Assembly: GCA_027315405.1 (NCBI GenBank)
Contig: DAHUYB010000093.1
Coordinates: 29,259 to 93,258, forward strand
Source of the DNA: Gammaproteobacteria bacterium
GTDB lineage: Bacteria; Pseudomonadota; Gammaproteobacteria; Natronospirales; REEB76
Direction: 5' to 3'
Length of the DNA: 64,000 nt
Positions 29,628 through 39,059 of the stretch are shown here, piece by piece; within the stretch, counting starts at the first letter, position 1; each line of letters begins with the position of its first letter. Under the pieces are notes generated by a model. It was not told where the DNA came from, did no database searches, and was given only the letters and a program-made list of their open reading frames with translations. The position numbers were made by a program, and so were the translations under genes.

Positions 29628-30587
29628 GTGCAAACCATTCAGGTAGTAGCGGCGGTGTTGGTGGATGGGCAGTCCCGGGTATTGTTAGCTCAACGCCCGG
29701 TTGGGAAACCGCTGGCCGGATATTGGGAATTCCCCGGTGGCAAGCTCGAAGCGGGCGAAACACCCCAGGTGGGGCTCAGGCGCGAACTGCATGAAGAGCT
29801 GGGTATAACGGTTCAAAACGCCCGGCCATTAATCCAATTGAGTCATGGATATCCCGAAGTGCACGTGCAGCTGGACGTATGGCGTGTCACCCACTATAGC
29901 GGTGAACTGCGTGCCTGCGAGAGCCAGCCTCTCGCCTGGGTGAAACCAGAGGAACTATCCAGCTGGAAGCTGCTGCCCGCGGACGGGCCCATCATTACGG
30001 CCATCCGATTCCCCCCGTTGATGTTGGTGACACCGTCACCTGAAGCGAATTGGGAGCAGTTTCTGCAGACTCTGGAACAGACGCTCAATCGCGGCGTGGA
30101 TTTTGTCCAGTTGCGCGCACCCGAACTCGGTTTGTCAGATTATGCTTCCCTGGCAGCTGCTGCCACTGCCCTGTGTCATCGTCGGGGAGTGCGCATTCTC
30201 CTTAATAGCAAACCCGAAATGGTGGATGATGTTGGCGCCGACGGTGTGCATCTCAGCAATGCGCGGCTCTTGCGGATTACCGGCAGGCCCATGCCGCAGG
30301 ATTTCCTGGTGGGCGCATCCTGTCATGATGAAACCGGCATACGGTTGGCGTCGGCCTACGGGCTGGATTACATCATCTTGGGTCCGGTGCAAGCCACGCC
30401 CAGCCATGCGCGCGGCGCCACCCTGGGTTGGGATGGGTTCCAGCGTTTGGCGTCCCGCAGCGTGCCGCCGGTGTACGCCATCGGCGGCATGTTGCCGCAA
30501 TCTCTGGAACAGGTTCGTAAGCTGGGCGGTCACGGCATCGCCGCGATGCGCGGGCTGTGGCAAATTCAAGGCTCGGAGTTATCTTGA
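29628..30587 (+). CDS. Nudix hydrolase / thiamine-phosphate-synthase-like fusion
   Basis: 319 residues from GTG 29628. Residues 1-125 are a MutT-type Nudix domain with the box [24 protein letters not shown] (G-x5-E-x7-REL-x-EE-x-G). Residues about 130-315 are a ThiE/TenI-type TIM barrel ([48 protein letters not shown]). ThiE normally has QLR-x-K and HLGQ-D at the substrate sites; here the lysine is Ala-Pro and the second motif is HLSNARL, so TMP synthase activity is doubtful. The same fusion after secA is known in pseudomonads. Its 3' end overlaps yacG by 22 bases, tail to tail. Confidence 0.9.
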   Translation: MQTIQVVAAVLVDGQSRVLLAQRPVGKPLAGYWEFPGGKLEAGETPQVGLRRELHEELGITVQNARPLIQLSHGYPEVHVQLDVWRVTHYSGELRACESQPLAWVKPEELSSWKLLPADGPIITAIRFPPLMLVTPSPEANWEQFLQTLEQTLNRGVDFVQLRAPELGLSDYASLAAAATALCHRRGVRILLNSKPEMVDDVGADGVHLSNARLLRITGRPMPQDFLVGASCHDETGIRLASAYGLDYIILGPVQATPSHARGATLGWDGFQRLASRSVPPVYAIGGMLPQSLEQVRKLGGHGIAAMRGLWQIQGSELS

Positions 30588-30763
30588 TTCTCGGGCAGGC
30601 TGCTGTCGGGGATGGCGTGTTTCTCCAGCAGCCAATCGCCGAGGTCAATCAGCCGGCAGCGTTCGCCGCAAAATGGCTTGCATTTCGATTCCGCGGTCCA
30701 CGGCACCGCGGCTCCGCAACGCGGACATTTGACCGCCGCTGGAATTTCCAGATTCTCATTCAT
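30566..30763 (-). CDS. yacG: YacG zinc protein, DNA gyrase inhibitor family
   Basis: 65 residues. A treble-clef zinc site is formed by Cys13, Cys16 (CPRC), Cys32 and Cys36 (FCGERC), followed by [16 protein letters not shown], the conserved YacG helix. E. coli YacG binds GyrB and blocks DNA binding. It is the last gene of the pilB-pilC-pilD-coaE-zapD-yacG run. Confidence 0.93.
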   Translation of the reverse strand: MNENLEIPAAVKCPRCGAAVPWTAESKCKPFCGERCRLIDLGDWLLEKHAIPDSSLPENQDNSEP

Positions 30764-30779
30764 CTACGTCTACGCTGCC

Positions 30780-31586
30780 TCACAGTTGGCAGCATACCAA
30801 CTTGAAACCGATGTCGCGCTTGGCCTGTTGAGGCCGGCTGTCACTCAGATTCGGCTCCAGAAAATGGATGGTGATGCGCTGGCGGCCCGCGCTGATTTCA
30901 GGATAGACGCCGCTGCTGGCCGGTACCATGACGCGCACCAGCGGGCAATTGGGGCTGTCGAAGATATGCAGGAACATGCCCTGTTCGGCCACTTCGCGGG
31001 TGGGCAAGGCGCTTTCCCGGGTCAGGGCCATGAGCAGATTGATGGTGTCACGCAACGGCCGGATTTCCTCCAGCCAATGCTGCAAATCGCGGATGCGTTG
31101 GGCATGTGTCTGGGTGAGCCAGGCGTGATACACCGGCAAATCGAATTGACAAGTGCCGCCCGGGATCGCCAGGCGATTCTTGATGGTGTTGAGGAATTCG
31201 TTTTCCTTAAGTCCCAGGCCCAATTGCCGGCCATCGCCGTTCATGGCGTGGCGTAGGGTTTCCAGTTCCCCAAGCACCGATTGCAGTCGTACACCATCCA
31301 CTTCGGGGCTGTCTTTGAGACGGCTGAGGAATAACAGACAACGCTCCAGCTCCTTCAGTATTTCGGTGCGCACGTCGCCGCGGGTGAGCAAGGATCCGAT
31401 CTCAAGGAGCGCGCTAATGGTGGCACGACTGTCCCAGGGTGAGGCCAGGCTAAGGTGATGCGTACATTGCTCGAACAGGAATTCCAGACGCAGGAACGTG
31501 CGTACCCGCTCGGTCAGCGGCTGCTCGTACACCAGCCATTCCGCGGGCAGTAGTTCCTCAATCGGATTTTGCTCGATGTTCAGCAT
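30780..31586 (-). CDS. zapD: Z-ring associated protein ZapD
   Basis: 268 residues. The N-terminus YEQPLTERVRTFLRLEFLFEQ and the later LEEIRPLRDTINLLMALTRES and IHFLEPNLSDSRPQQAKRD match the ZapD/YacF family throughout. ZapD dimers crosslink FtsZ filaments by binding the FtsZ C-terminal peptide, which is intact in this window. It is 17 bases from coaE, in the coaE-zapD-yacG order known from enterobacteria. Confidence 0.93.
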   Translation of the reverse strand: MLNIEQNPIEELLPAEWLVYEQPLTERVRTFLRLEFLFEQCTHHLSLASPWDSRATISALLEIGSLLTRGDVRTEILKELERCLLFLSRLKDSPEVDGVRLQSVLGELETLRHAMNGDGRQLGLGLKENEFLNTIKNRLAIPGGTCQFDLPVYHAWLTQTHAQRIRDLQHWLEEIRPLRDTINLLMALTRESALPTREVAEQGMFLHIFDSPNCPLVRVMVPASSGVYPEISAGRQRITIHFLEPNLSDSRPQQAKRDIGFKLVCCQL

Positions 31587-31603
31587 GAAAAATATGTGCC
31601 CCT

Positions 31604-32236
31604 TCAGGGCAGCCGTATGCCTGGGTGGGGCTGTATCGGATGCTTGGCAATATCCAGATAAAGCCTATGCAGTTTATGCACGCAGTCGCTAAGTTCCGCG
31701 GCTCCGCCGTTATTCGTCAGAATATCATCTCCGGCCGCCAAGCGTTGCTGCCGGTCCGTCTGCGCGGCCAGCATAGCCTGGGCGGATTCGACGCTCTCTC
31801 CATCACGTGACATAAGCCGGGCCATCTGTATTGACTCAGGGCAGTCCAATACCAACACCCGATCCACCAGCATCCGTGCTTGCGGATTTTCCACTAACAG
31901 CGGGATCACGGCAACGGCATAGGCTACTTTGAATGCGGCCAGGCTGTCCTTAAGCCGGCGCAGGATCAAAGGGTGCAGGATGCCTTCCACCCGGGCTCTT
32001 AAAGCCGCATCCGCGAACAGCCGGCGGCGCAGACGGGTTCGATCAAGCCGGCCTTGGGAATCCAAAATTTGCTCGCCAAGTTCCGCCACCAGCTGGGTCA
32101 GCCCCGGGTTACCCGGAGAGGTCAGCTCCCGGGCCAGGACATCCGCATCCACAATCGGCACGCCGAGCCGGGCGAATTCAGCCGCCGCCATGGATTTGCC
32201 GCTGGCGATGCCGCCCGTGAGGCCCACCTTGAGCAC
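31604..32236 (-). CDS. coaE: Dephospho-CoA kinase CoaE
   Basis: 210 residues from GTG 32236, five bases after the pilD stop; earlier starts would lie inside pilD. The P-loop is VGLTGGIASGKS (residues 4-15), followed by VDADVLAREL and VIPLLVENPQARMLVDRVLVLD, all CoaE signatures. It phosphorylates dephospho-CoA, the last step of coenzyme A synthesis. Linkage to pilD is ancient in the proteobacteria and carries no functional implication. Confidence 0.95.
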   Translation of the reverse strand: MLKVGLTGGIASGKSMAAAEFARLGVPIVDADVLARELTSPGNPGLTQLVAELGEQILDSQGRLDRTRLRRRLFADAALRARVEGILHPLILRRLKDSLAAFKVAYAVAVIPLLVENPQARMLVDRVLVLDCPESIQMARLMSRDGESVESAQAMLAAQTDRQQRLAAGDDILTNNGGAAELSDCVHKLHRLYLDIAKHPIQPHPGIRLP

Positions 32237-32241
32237 AGGGT

Positions 32242-33111
32242 TCAGGCACCGCCCATCAGGCCCAGGTAGGCGCGGGTAAGCTGCGGCCCCCATAGCAGGG
32301 CGATCCAGCCGGCCACGGCCAGATACGGCCCGAACGGGATGGGGATGCCGCGTTGCACGCGGCGACTCAGGATCAAACCGATACCCACCAGCGCCCCCGC
32401 TGCAGACGCCAGCAGGATAACCAGAGGCAGACTTTGCCAGCCGAGCCAGGCCCCCAGTAAGGCATACAGCTTGAAATCACCATAGCCCATGCCTTCCTTG
32501 CCGGTGAGCAAGCGGAATGCATGGTAAACGCACCACAGGCTGAGATAACCCGCGACCACCCCAATGAGGGCGGAGCGCACATCCGTGAAAGTATGGCCGA
32601 GATTGAATAGCAGCCCCAACCACAGGACAGGCAGGGTGATTTTGTCCGGCAGCAATTGCTTTTCAAGATCAATGACCGCCAGTGCCAGCAGGGCCCAGGT
32701 AAACAACAGGGCCCCCAGGGCCGGCCAACCGAAACCGAAATGCCACGCGAGCCAGCCGGAGAGCATCCCGGAAAGGATTTCTATCAGCAGATAGCGCGGC
32801 GCGATGCGCGCCTTGCAGGCATGGCAGCGGCCGCGCAACAGCAAGTAACTCAGTAGCGGAATATTCTCCAATGCGCTGATAGCATGACGGCAGTGTGGGC
32901 AACGGGAGCGGGGGACCACCAGATTGTAGGGTTCGGTGACCGCTGCCGGGGTAGCGCTCAATTCCGCGCAATGCTGCTGCCACTCCCGCTCCAGCATGAT
33001 GGGCAGGCGGTGGATGACCACATTCAAAAAACTGCCCACGATCAAACCCAGGCAGACCGCGGTCGCCACCCACAGCGGCAGGTTGCTTTCGAGGAATGAT
33101 ATTAGGAGCAT
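32242..33111 (-). CDS. pilD: Type IV prepilin leader peptidase / N-methyltransferase PilD
   Basis: 289 residues from ATG 33111, where the protein aligns with known PilD N-termini (LPLWVATAVCLGLIVGSFLN VVIHRLP); TTG 33129 would add six residues. The cytoplasmic zinc loop has Cys71, Cys74, Cys96 and Cys99 (CPHC, CHAC). The catalytic aspartates are Asp148 (AVIDLE) and Asp212 in GMGYGDFK. It has seven to eight membrane segments. It cleaves the 7-residue leaders of the pilins at 45-46.6 kb and methylates the new Phe1. Confidence 0.95.
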   Translation of the reverse strand: MLLISFLESNLPLWVATAVCLGLIVGSFLNVVIHRLPIMLEREWQQHCAELSATPAAVTEPYNLVVPRSRCPHCRHAISALENIPLLSYLLLRGRCHACKARIAPRYLLIEILSGMLSGWLAWHFGFGWPALGALLFTWALLALAVIDLEKQLLPDKITLPVLWLGLLFNLGHTFTDVRSALIGVVAGYLSLWCVYHAFRLLTGKEGMGYGDFKLYALLGAWLGWQSLPLVILLASAAGALVGIGLILSRRVQRGIPIPFGPYLAVAGWIALLWGPQLTRAYLGLMGGA

Positions 33112-33155
33112 TGAATGGAATGCCCCCAATAAGGCCGCCAGCCTCTCACTTCAAA

Positions 33156-33176
33156 CCTCTCCCGTCAGGGGAGAGG
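33156..33176. repeat. CCTCTCCC / GGGGAGAGG hairpin repeat
   Basis: CCTCTCCC-gtca-GGGGAGAGG between pilC and pilD. The same GC-rich hairpin core recurs at 53287-53323 and, remarkably, inside pgeF at 59321-59367. Confidence 0.6.
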
Positions 33177-33287
33177 CGGGCAAGCGCGAACCCATGATAT
33201 TTTGTCAGGCGATCCAACTGCATGCAGTGCCAGCCTTGAGGGCAATCAGGAAACGGGGCGCCGCTGTCGGTGTCCTGCGGGTGACGG

Positions 33288-34508
33288 TCAGAATGCGTTG
33301 CCGAGATTGAAGATGGGCAGATACATGGCCACCACCAACCCGCCCACCAGCACACCCAGAATCACCATGATGAACGGTTCCATGAGGCTCGACATGCTGT
33401 CCACGGCGTTGTCCACTTCTTCCTCGTAGAAATCCGCTACCTTGGCTGCCATGGTGTCTATGGAACCGGCTTCCTCGCCGATGGCGATCATCTGCACCAC
33501 CACGTGCGGAAAAATGCCGCTCTGGGCCATGGCCAGATTCAGTTGCTGGCCGGTGGAAACCTGGTCGCGCATCTTCAAGGTGGCCTTCTCGAAGATGACA
33601 TTGCCGGTGGCGCCGGCCACCGATCCCAGGGCTTCCACCAGGTTCACGCCCGCCGCGAACATGGTGGACAGGGTGCGGGCGAAACGCGCGATGGCGGCCT
33701 TGTTGAGCACCATGCCAATGACCGGGATCTTGAGCAGTGCCCGGTCCATGAATTCGTGAAAGCGCTCCGAACGTTTCCGGGCCTGGATGATACCCACGAT
33801 GACGCCGACGATGAGGATGAGATAGAGCCAGCCCTTGGTGCGCACGGAATTCGAGAGATTCACAACCATCTGGGTGAAGGCCGGCAGGGCTGCGCCCGCA
33901 CTGTTGAACAAGGATTGGAATTCAGGGATTACGAAGATCAGCAGAATGGCGGTGACAATGGTAGCCACCACCAATACGGCCACCGGATAGAACATGGCTT
34001 TTTTGATTTTTTTCTTGATGGCCTCGGTCTTTTCCTTGTAGGTGGCAATCCGGTCCAGCAGGGTTTCCAGGGCGCCGGAATGTTCGCCGGCGCGGATCAG
34101 GTTCACGAACAGGGCGTCGAAATACAGCGGCTGCTTGGCCAGGGAGTCGGCCAGCGTATTGCCCGATTCCACGTCGGCTTTAATGCCGAGCACCATGTCA
34201 CGCATGCGCGGGTTGGTATGGCCCCGGCCGATGATATCAATGGCCTGCACCAGCGGCACGCCGGCGGCCATCATGGTGGACAACTGACGGCTGAAGAAGG
34301 CGATATCGGCGGATTTGATGCGCTTGCCGCGGCCCATGGCGGACAGGAAATTTTCCTTGCGGATCCGGATCGGCATAATGCCCTGACGCCGGAGATCCGC
34401 CTTGACCGCGGACTCGCTGGAAGCCATGCTCTTGCCCTTGATGCGGGAGCCCTTTTTGTCCGTGCCTTCCCAGAAGAAGTTGGACTGCTTGACTACTGCA
34501 ATTGCCAT
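33288..34508 (-). CDS. pilC: Type IV pilus inner-membrane platform protein PilC
   Basis: 406 residues. Two T2SF domains (about 70-195 and 275-400), each ending in a membrane segment, with the repeated pattern FARTLSTMFAAGVNLVEAL and FSRQLSTMMAAGVPLVQAI. The N-terminus FFWEGTDKKGSRIKG is typical. PilC couples the PilB ATPase to pilin insertion and extraction. It lies 24 bases downstream of pilB; a 176-base gap follows before pilD. Confidence 0.95.
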   Translation of the reverse strand: MAIAVVKQSNFFWEGTDKKGSRIKGKSMASSESAVKADLRRQGIMPIRIRKENFLSAMGRGKRIKSADIAFFSRQLSTMMAAGVPLVQAIDIIGRGHTNPRMRDMVLGIKADVESGNTLADSLAKQPLYFDALFVNLIRAGEHSGALETLLDRIATYKEKTEAIKKKIKKAMFYPVAVLVVATIVTAILLIFVIPEFQSLFNSAGAALPAFTQMVVNLSNSVRTKGWLYLILIVGVIVGIIQARKRSERFHEFMDRALLKIPVIGMVLNKAAIARFARTLSTMFAAGVNLVEALGSVAGATGNVIFEKATLKMRDQVSTGQQLNLAMAQSGIFPHVVVQMIAIGEEAGSIDTMAAKVADFYEEEVDNAVDSMSSLMEPFIMVILGVLVGGLVVAMYLPIFNLGNAF

Positions 34509-34532
34509 AATTACCTCTATCCCTTCGACTGA

Positions 34533-36248
34533 CTATTCGGTGGTGACCCGGTTGAGTTCCACCAGACTGGTGACGCCACTCTTGACCTTTTGGAGGCCGG
34601 CCTTGCGCAGATCCCAGATGCCTTCTTTGTCCGCCTGATCGGCGATCTGGATGGCGCCGCCGCCTTCCAAGATAAGCCGGCTGATGGCTTCGGTGACCGG
34701 CAGAACCTGATAGACCCCGGTACGGCCTTTGTAACCATCCACGCACTGGTCGCAACCCACCGGCTCGAAAATCTCCACGCCCTCCTTGATTTCCGCCTCG
34801 TTGAAGCCTTCCTTGAGCAGCGCCTCCTGGGGGAGTTTTACCGGGCGCTTGCAGTTGGGGCAGAGTTTTCGCGCCAGACGCTGGGCGATGATGAGATTGA
34901 CGGCGGTGGCGATGGAATACGGCGCCACGCCGATGTCCGCGAGACGCGAGAGTGTTTTGGGGGCGTCGTTGGTGTGCAGTGTGGACAACACCAGGTGGCC
35001 GGTTTGGGCGGCTTTGACCGCGATTTCGGCGGTTTCCAGGTCGCGGATTTCGCCCACCAGAATCACGTCCGGATCCTGACGCAGGAAGGCGCGCAGTGCC
35101 GAGGCAAAGGTGAGCCCCACCTTGGGGTGCACGTTTACCTGGTTGACGCCCGGTAACTGGATTTCCACCGGGTCTTCCGCCGTGCAAATATTCCGATCCT
35201 TGGTGTTGAGAATATTGACGCCGGTATACAGGGAAACCGTCTTGCCGCTGCCGGTCGGACCGGTCACCAGGATCATTCCGTAGGGGCGCGCCAGCGCCTG
35301 CAGATACAGTTGCTTCTGGAAATCCTCATAACCGAGCGCATCAATGCCGAGTTTGGCGCTGGCGGGATCCAGGATGCGCAGCACGATCTTCTCGCCCCAC
35401 AGGGTCGGACAGGTATTGACGCGGAAATCAATAGCGCGGGTTTTGGAGAGCTTGAGCTTGATGCGGCCATCCTGGGGGATGCGGCGTTCGGAAATATCCA
35501 GGCGCGACAGAACCTTGAGACGCGCCGCGATTTTCATGGCCAGCACCACCGGCGGTTGCGCGACTTCGTGCAGCATGCCGTCCTGGCGCAGACGGATGCG
35601 ATAAAACTTCTCATAGGGTTCAAAATGGATATCGGACGCATTTCGATTGATGGCGTCGAGCATGATTTTGTTGACGAACCGCACTACGGGGGCGTCGTCA
35701 ATGTCGGTATTTTCTTCGTCGAGAGCGGGTGCGTACTCATTGTCGGACTCGATATCCAGCTTGTTGACCTCGGCATCAAGATCATCGACGCCGGTATCCA
35801 TGGAGCGCACGGCTTTTTCGATGGCACGCAGCAGCTTGTCTTCTTCCACCACCACCGCGTCCACGGTGAGCCCGGTCTGGAACTTGATGTTATCGAGCGC
35901 CGGCAGGTTGGCCGGATCGGAAACCCCAACGAAAATCTTGCGGCCGCGGCGGAACAGGGGCAGCACGTGGTAATTCTCAATGAGCTGGGCTTCCATTTCC
36001 TTGAGGGGCGCATGAACCATATCCACAGCATCCAGATCCAGCACCGGCACCCCAAACTCGTCGGCGGCGGTGGTCGCAATCATCCGGGCATTGAGTTTCT
36101 TGTGGCGCACCAGATAGGAGACCAACGGCATTTTTTCCTGAAGCGCTTGCCGCTGGGCGTCCAGGGCCTGTGCTTCGTTGAGTACGCCATCGGCCACCAG
36201 TCTGCGGGGCAGACCGGTCAGGTTTACTCTGACGGTAGTCGTCGCCAT
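34533..36248 (-). CDS. pilB: Type IV pilus extension ATPase PilB
   Basis: 571 residues from ATG 36248 with GGGGAT upstream; the frame is open further from a TTG. An N-terminal MshEN-type domain (about 1-170) precedes the secretion ATPase core: Walker A GPTGSGKT (330-337), Walker B DPDVILVGEIRD, His box LVLSTLHTNDA and a zinc tetracysteine (CPNC, CDQC). PilB hexamers power pilus polymerisation. No pilT retraction ATPase gene is in the window. Confidence 0.96.
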   Translation of the reverse strand: MATTTVRVNLTGLPRRLVADGVLNEAQALDAQRQALQEKMPLVSYLVRHKKLNARMIATTAADEFGVPVLDLDAVDMVHAPLKEMEAQLIENYHVLPLFRRGRKIFVGVSDPANLPALDNIKFQTGLTVDAVVVEEDKLLRAIEKAVRSMDTGVDDLDAEVNKLDIESDNEYAPALDEENTDIDDAPVVRFVNKIMLDAINRNASDIHFEPYEKFYRIRLRQDGMLHEVAQPPVVLAMKIAARLKVLSRLDISERRIPQDGRIKLKLSKTRAIDFRVNTCPTLWGEKIVLRILDPASAKLGIDALGYEDFQKQLYLQALARPYGMILVTGPTGSGKTVSLYTGVNILNTKDRNICTAEDPVEIQLPGVNQVNVHPKVGLTFASALRAFLRQDPDVILVGEIRDLETAEIAVKAAQTGHLVLSTLHTNDAPKTLSRLADIGVAPYSIATAVNLIIAQRLARKLCPNCKRPVKLPQEALLKEGFNEAEIKEGVEIFEPVGCDQCVDGYKGRTGVYQVLPVTEAISRLILEGGGAIQIADQADKEGIWDLRKAGLQKVKSGVTSLVELNRVTTE

Positions 36249-36637
36249 ATCCCCATCCCTCGGTATCCGCGAGCCCAAAACCGTGGGCCGTGGACCTAAG
36301 ATAGTAGTGTATCGGCCGAAAATGTCCAAGTGTGGCGGGGGCCTGCGGCCCAAAGCTGGCAGTGGACCTGAAGAAGGGCGACCAGCCGGAGGCCCCGGTT
36401 GGGCTGGTATCCTGTTGGGGTTCGTGGGCTGGCAGTTTAATCAAAGCGGGGTGCTGGTTAGTCCATAGAAGCCGGTTTGTGAGGGCGTTCGTCCAATTTA
36501 TAGGGAACTACAGGTGTCGAGCGAGGCAGTATGCCAGCAGCAGCCCGAACGCGATGGCACTCGGTACCAGTCCGCTTTTTGCCATTGAGGTCATCGCACG
36601 CAGAGCCTTGTATCCACGGCATTATTGAGGAGCGAAC
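36249..36637. other. Intergenic region between divergent pilB and flippase genes
   Basis: 389 bases without a gene I can support. It carries the pilB promoter (36301-36329). On the plus strand GAGGAG at 36627 serves the flippase start. Short open frames across it look like chance. Confidence 0.6.
36301..36329 (-). promoter_or_regulatory. Sigma-70-type promoter of pilB-pilC
   Basis: Reading the minus strand: TTGGAC (36329-36324), a 17-base spacer and TACTAT (36306-36301). Transcription would start near 36294, about 46 bases upstream of the pilB ATG. Confidence 0.65.
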
Positions 36638-37888
36638 TTGTTGAAATTTGGGGTGCTGGCTCGCAATACGCTGTGGATGACCTTCGGCCAGGGCGTGCGC
36701 ATTCTGGTGCAGTTCGTTTATTTCGTACTCATCGCGCGCATCCTGCACAGCGCCGGTTACGGTGCCTTTTCCGGCGTAGTGGCCCTGGTCGCGGTGCTGG
36801 TGCCGTTCGCCGGCTGGGGCAGCGGCAGTCTGCTCATCCAGAATGTCGCCCGCTCACCAAAAGTATTTTCGGTTTATTGGGGCAGAGCGCTTGTCATTAC
36901 CACCATCAGCGCGGTGCTGTTCGTGCTGCTGGCGCTGTTGCTGGGCTGGTGGATATTGCCAAGATCCATACCCCTGATGATCGTAGCGTGGGTCGCGATC
37001 TCGGATTTATTTTTTGCACGGATTCTGGAAGTGAGCGGCCAGGCATTCCAGGCATTTCAGAAATTATCCAAGACGGCGATAACCTGGATTCTGCTGGCAT
37101 TAACGCGAGTGTGCGCCGTTCTGCTGCTCATGAAACTCAATACACGGGATGACCTGTTGACCTGGTCCATCCTCTATATGTGCGGTACCGCAAGCATCGC
37201 GATCCTGGCATTTCTGTGGGTATGCGCTGAATACGGACGTCCAACCTGGAATTTTTCGCGCTGGCATGAGGAATTTGGCGAGGGGTTTTTCTTCGCGGCC
37301 GGCATCAGCGCCCAACGTATCTATATGGACAGTGACAAAACCCTGCTGACACGGTTGTCCACGCTTGAAACTGCCGGCATCTACTCCGCTGCGGCCCGGG
37401 TCATAGATGTGGCGTTCGTGCCGGTATCCTCGCTGTTGGCCTCCGCCTACACGCGTTTCTTTGTACATGGCGGCCAAGGTATCCGCGGGAGCGCATTGCT
37501 GGCGAAGCGGCTCATGCCGATGGCCGTAATCTACGCCGTGATCGTTGGCATGGTGATTTATTTTTGTGCACCGGTGTTGCCATGGCTGTTGGGCCGTGAA
37601 TATGCCGAAGCCGCCAGTGCTGCCCGATGGCTGGCGGTGGTTCCCTTGCTTATGACACTTCATCAGTTTGCTGCCTACAGCCTCACCGGCGCGGGCAAGC
37701 AAGCTTTACGCGCCAGTTGCGAATTCGGCGTGGCCATCATCAACGTTCTGTTGAATGTTGTCTTGATACCCCTGTTTACATGGAAAGGGTCGGCTACCGC
37801 TATTATCACAAGTGATGCCTTATTGGCGACAATCCTGTGGGTGCTTATTGGGTATCTCCATTATCGCCAGCCTTCAATGGCAGATTAA
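36638..37888 (+). CDS. Polysaccharide flippase of the Wzx/MOP family
   Basis: 416 residues, about twelve membrane segments and the internal symmetry of oligosaccharide flippases. The N-terminus LKFGVLARNTLWMTFGQGVRILVQFVYFVLIARILHSAGYG contains the family's first-helix pattern (Q-x-x-R-x-x, followed by AR-x-L-x-x-x-x-YG). TTG 36638 (or TTG 36641) follows GAGGAG. Such proteins flip undecaprenyl-linked sugars across the inner membrane. It is convergent with the epimerase-like gene 24 bases away. Confidence 0.85.
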   Translation: MLKFGVLARNTLWMTFGQGVRILVQFVYFVLIARILHSAGYGAFSGVVALVAVLVPFAGWGSGSLLIQNVARSPKVFSVYWGRALVITTISAVLFVLLALLLGWWILPRSIPLMIVAWVAISDLFFARILEVSGQAFQAFQKLSKTAITWILLALTRVCAVLLLMKLNTRDDLLTWSILYMCGTASIAILAFLWVCAEYGRPTWNFSRWHEEFGEGFFFAAGISAQRIYMDSDKTLLTRLSTLETAGIYSAAARVIDVAFVPVSSLLASAYTRFFVHGGQGIRGSALLAKRLMPMAVIYAVIVGMVIYFCAPVLPWLLGREYAEAASAARWLAVVPLLMTLHQFAAYSLTGAGKQALRASCEFGVAIINVLLNVVLIPLFTWKGSATAIITSDALLATILWVLIGYLHYRQPSMAD

Positions 37889-37912
37889 AACCAGGCATTT
37901 CAACAAATGTGT

Positions 37913-39022
37913 TCAATGGACGCGGTATTGCCTGATGACCTCGAGTAAATAGCGTGAAGCTGTGAAATTGAAATCCAAATGTACAGTCTCTTTATCGCGC
38001 TCACTATTCTTCAGGAATTCATAATCTGATGCCGGATCGAAACTCGCAAGACACGCATTGGATTGCAGACCATGCTGCCGTTCCGTCCGCTGGCGCAGAA
38101 TCAGGCAGGGTTTCTGCAGATAAGAGGCTTCTTCCTGAATGGAGCCGCCGTCGGTTAGCAAAAAGCGACAATGCACAATTTGTCGGATGAAATCAGGGTA
38201 GGTCTTTAACGGCGCCAGCGTGAAAGCCGGGTGAGTTTCGAGCAGGCTAAGCAAGCCACTGCGTGCCAGTGCGCGCTGCGTCGGACCGTGTAGAAAGAAG
38301 CGTATCGGGCCGATGGATTCGGACAATTGCATGACATGGCGGACGGCGCGCTCCAAGCGCTTGCGGCGCGACAGGGTTTCAAGGCGATGCAGCGTCAGCA
38401 CTGAATATGATCCGGCATCCGGGATCGGAGACATCAACTGGTGTTTCTGCACCATCAGCGCGAGCGCATCGCGCCCCGTATTGTAGGCGGTGTTATAGAT
38501 TTCACCACGCAAGCTGCGTGACCGCAAACGTTCTTGGGAAAGCTCATCGGGAGCAAACAGCAGCTCCACGCGGGATTCCACGTGACGACGGATCATCTCC
38601 TCCGGGAATGGATTCAGCAGGCTGCGGCTGGAAAGGCCGGCTTCCACCAATGCCACGGGCAGCTTGGCCTTATGCCCCAAATAAAGCCCAAGCAGCGTGG
38701 ACAAGGTGTCACCATGGATAAGCGCCACGCCACGCGAATTCTCAAAATAGCGTTGCAGCAACTTTTGCCTGTGTAACAGCAGCAGACGCCCACAGGATGC
38801 AAGCCATGCAGCAGCCTGTTTGTAACTTTCCACATTCGTTGTGGTGGCGGATATACGGGTGATCCGAGGATGAACACCAAAATCTTGCAATATGGTTTCA
38901 GTGAGGGCGGCGTGCTGTCCCAGATCCAGCACATGATAGGGCGTGTTTGATTCTTCCAGGACATGCATCAAGGGCGCCATCTTTATAAATTGCGCTTTTG
39001 TGCCGATGATAAAATGCATCAT
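37913..39022 (-). CDS. UDP-N-acetylglucosamine 2-epimerase family protein
   Basis: 369 residues. HGDTLSTLLGLYLG, VALVEAGLSSRSLLNPFPEE and LLTDGGSIQEEASYLQKPCLIL are the WecB/NeuC family blocks that bind UDP-sugar, and the downstream RTER is present. The N-terminal loop reads GTKAQFIKMAPL, whereas typical WecB has GTRPEAIKMAP, so the conserved Arg-Pro-Glu is missing. The product sugar is therefore uncertain, either ManNAc or a diverged derivative. It is downstream of a glycosyltransferase on the same strand. Confidence 0.8.
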   Translation of the reverse strand: MMHFIIGTKAQFIKMAPLMHVLEESNTPYHVLDLGQHAALTETILQDFGVHPRITRISATTTNVESYKQAAAWLASCGRLLLLHRQKLLQRYFENSRGVALIHGDTLSTLLGLYLGHKAKLPVALVEAGLSSRSLLNPFPEEMIRRHVESRVELLFAPDELSQERLRSRSLRGEIYNTAYNTGRDALALMVQKHQLMSPIPDAGSYSVLTLHRLETLSRRKRLERAVRHVMQLSESIGPIRFFLHGPTQRALARSGLLSLLETHPAFTLAPLKTYPDFIRQIVHCRFLLTDGGSIQEEASYLQKPCLILRQRTERQHGLQSNACLASFDPASDYEFLKNSERDKETVHLDFNFTASRYLLEVIRQYRVH

Positions 39023-39059
39023 GTTATCAATGGGGATTGTTGTGTAGTCTGATCGCGGT

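Noticed and set aside
34237..35187. Open frame of 316 codons on the minus strand overlapping pilB and pilC
   Set aside because: It is the shifted frame of pilB on the same strand, Gly/Arg/Pro-rich without any motif; the PilB frame is unambiguous.
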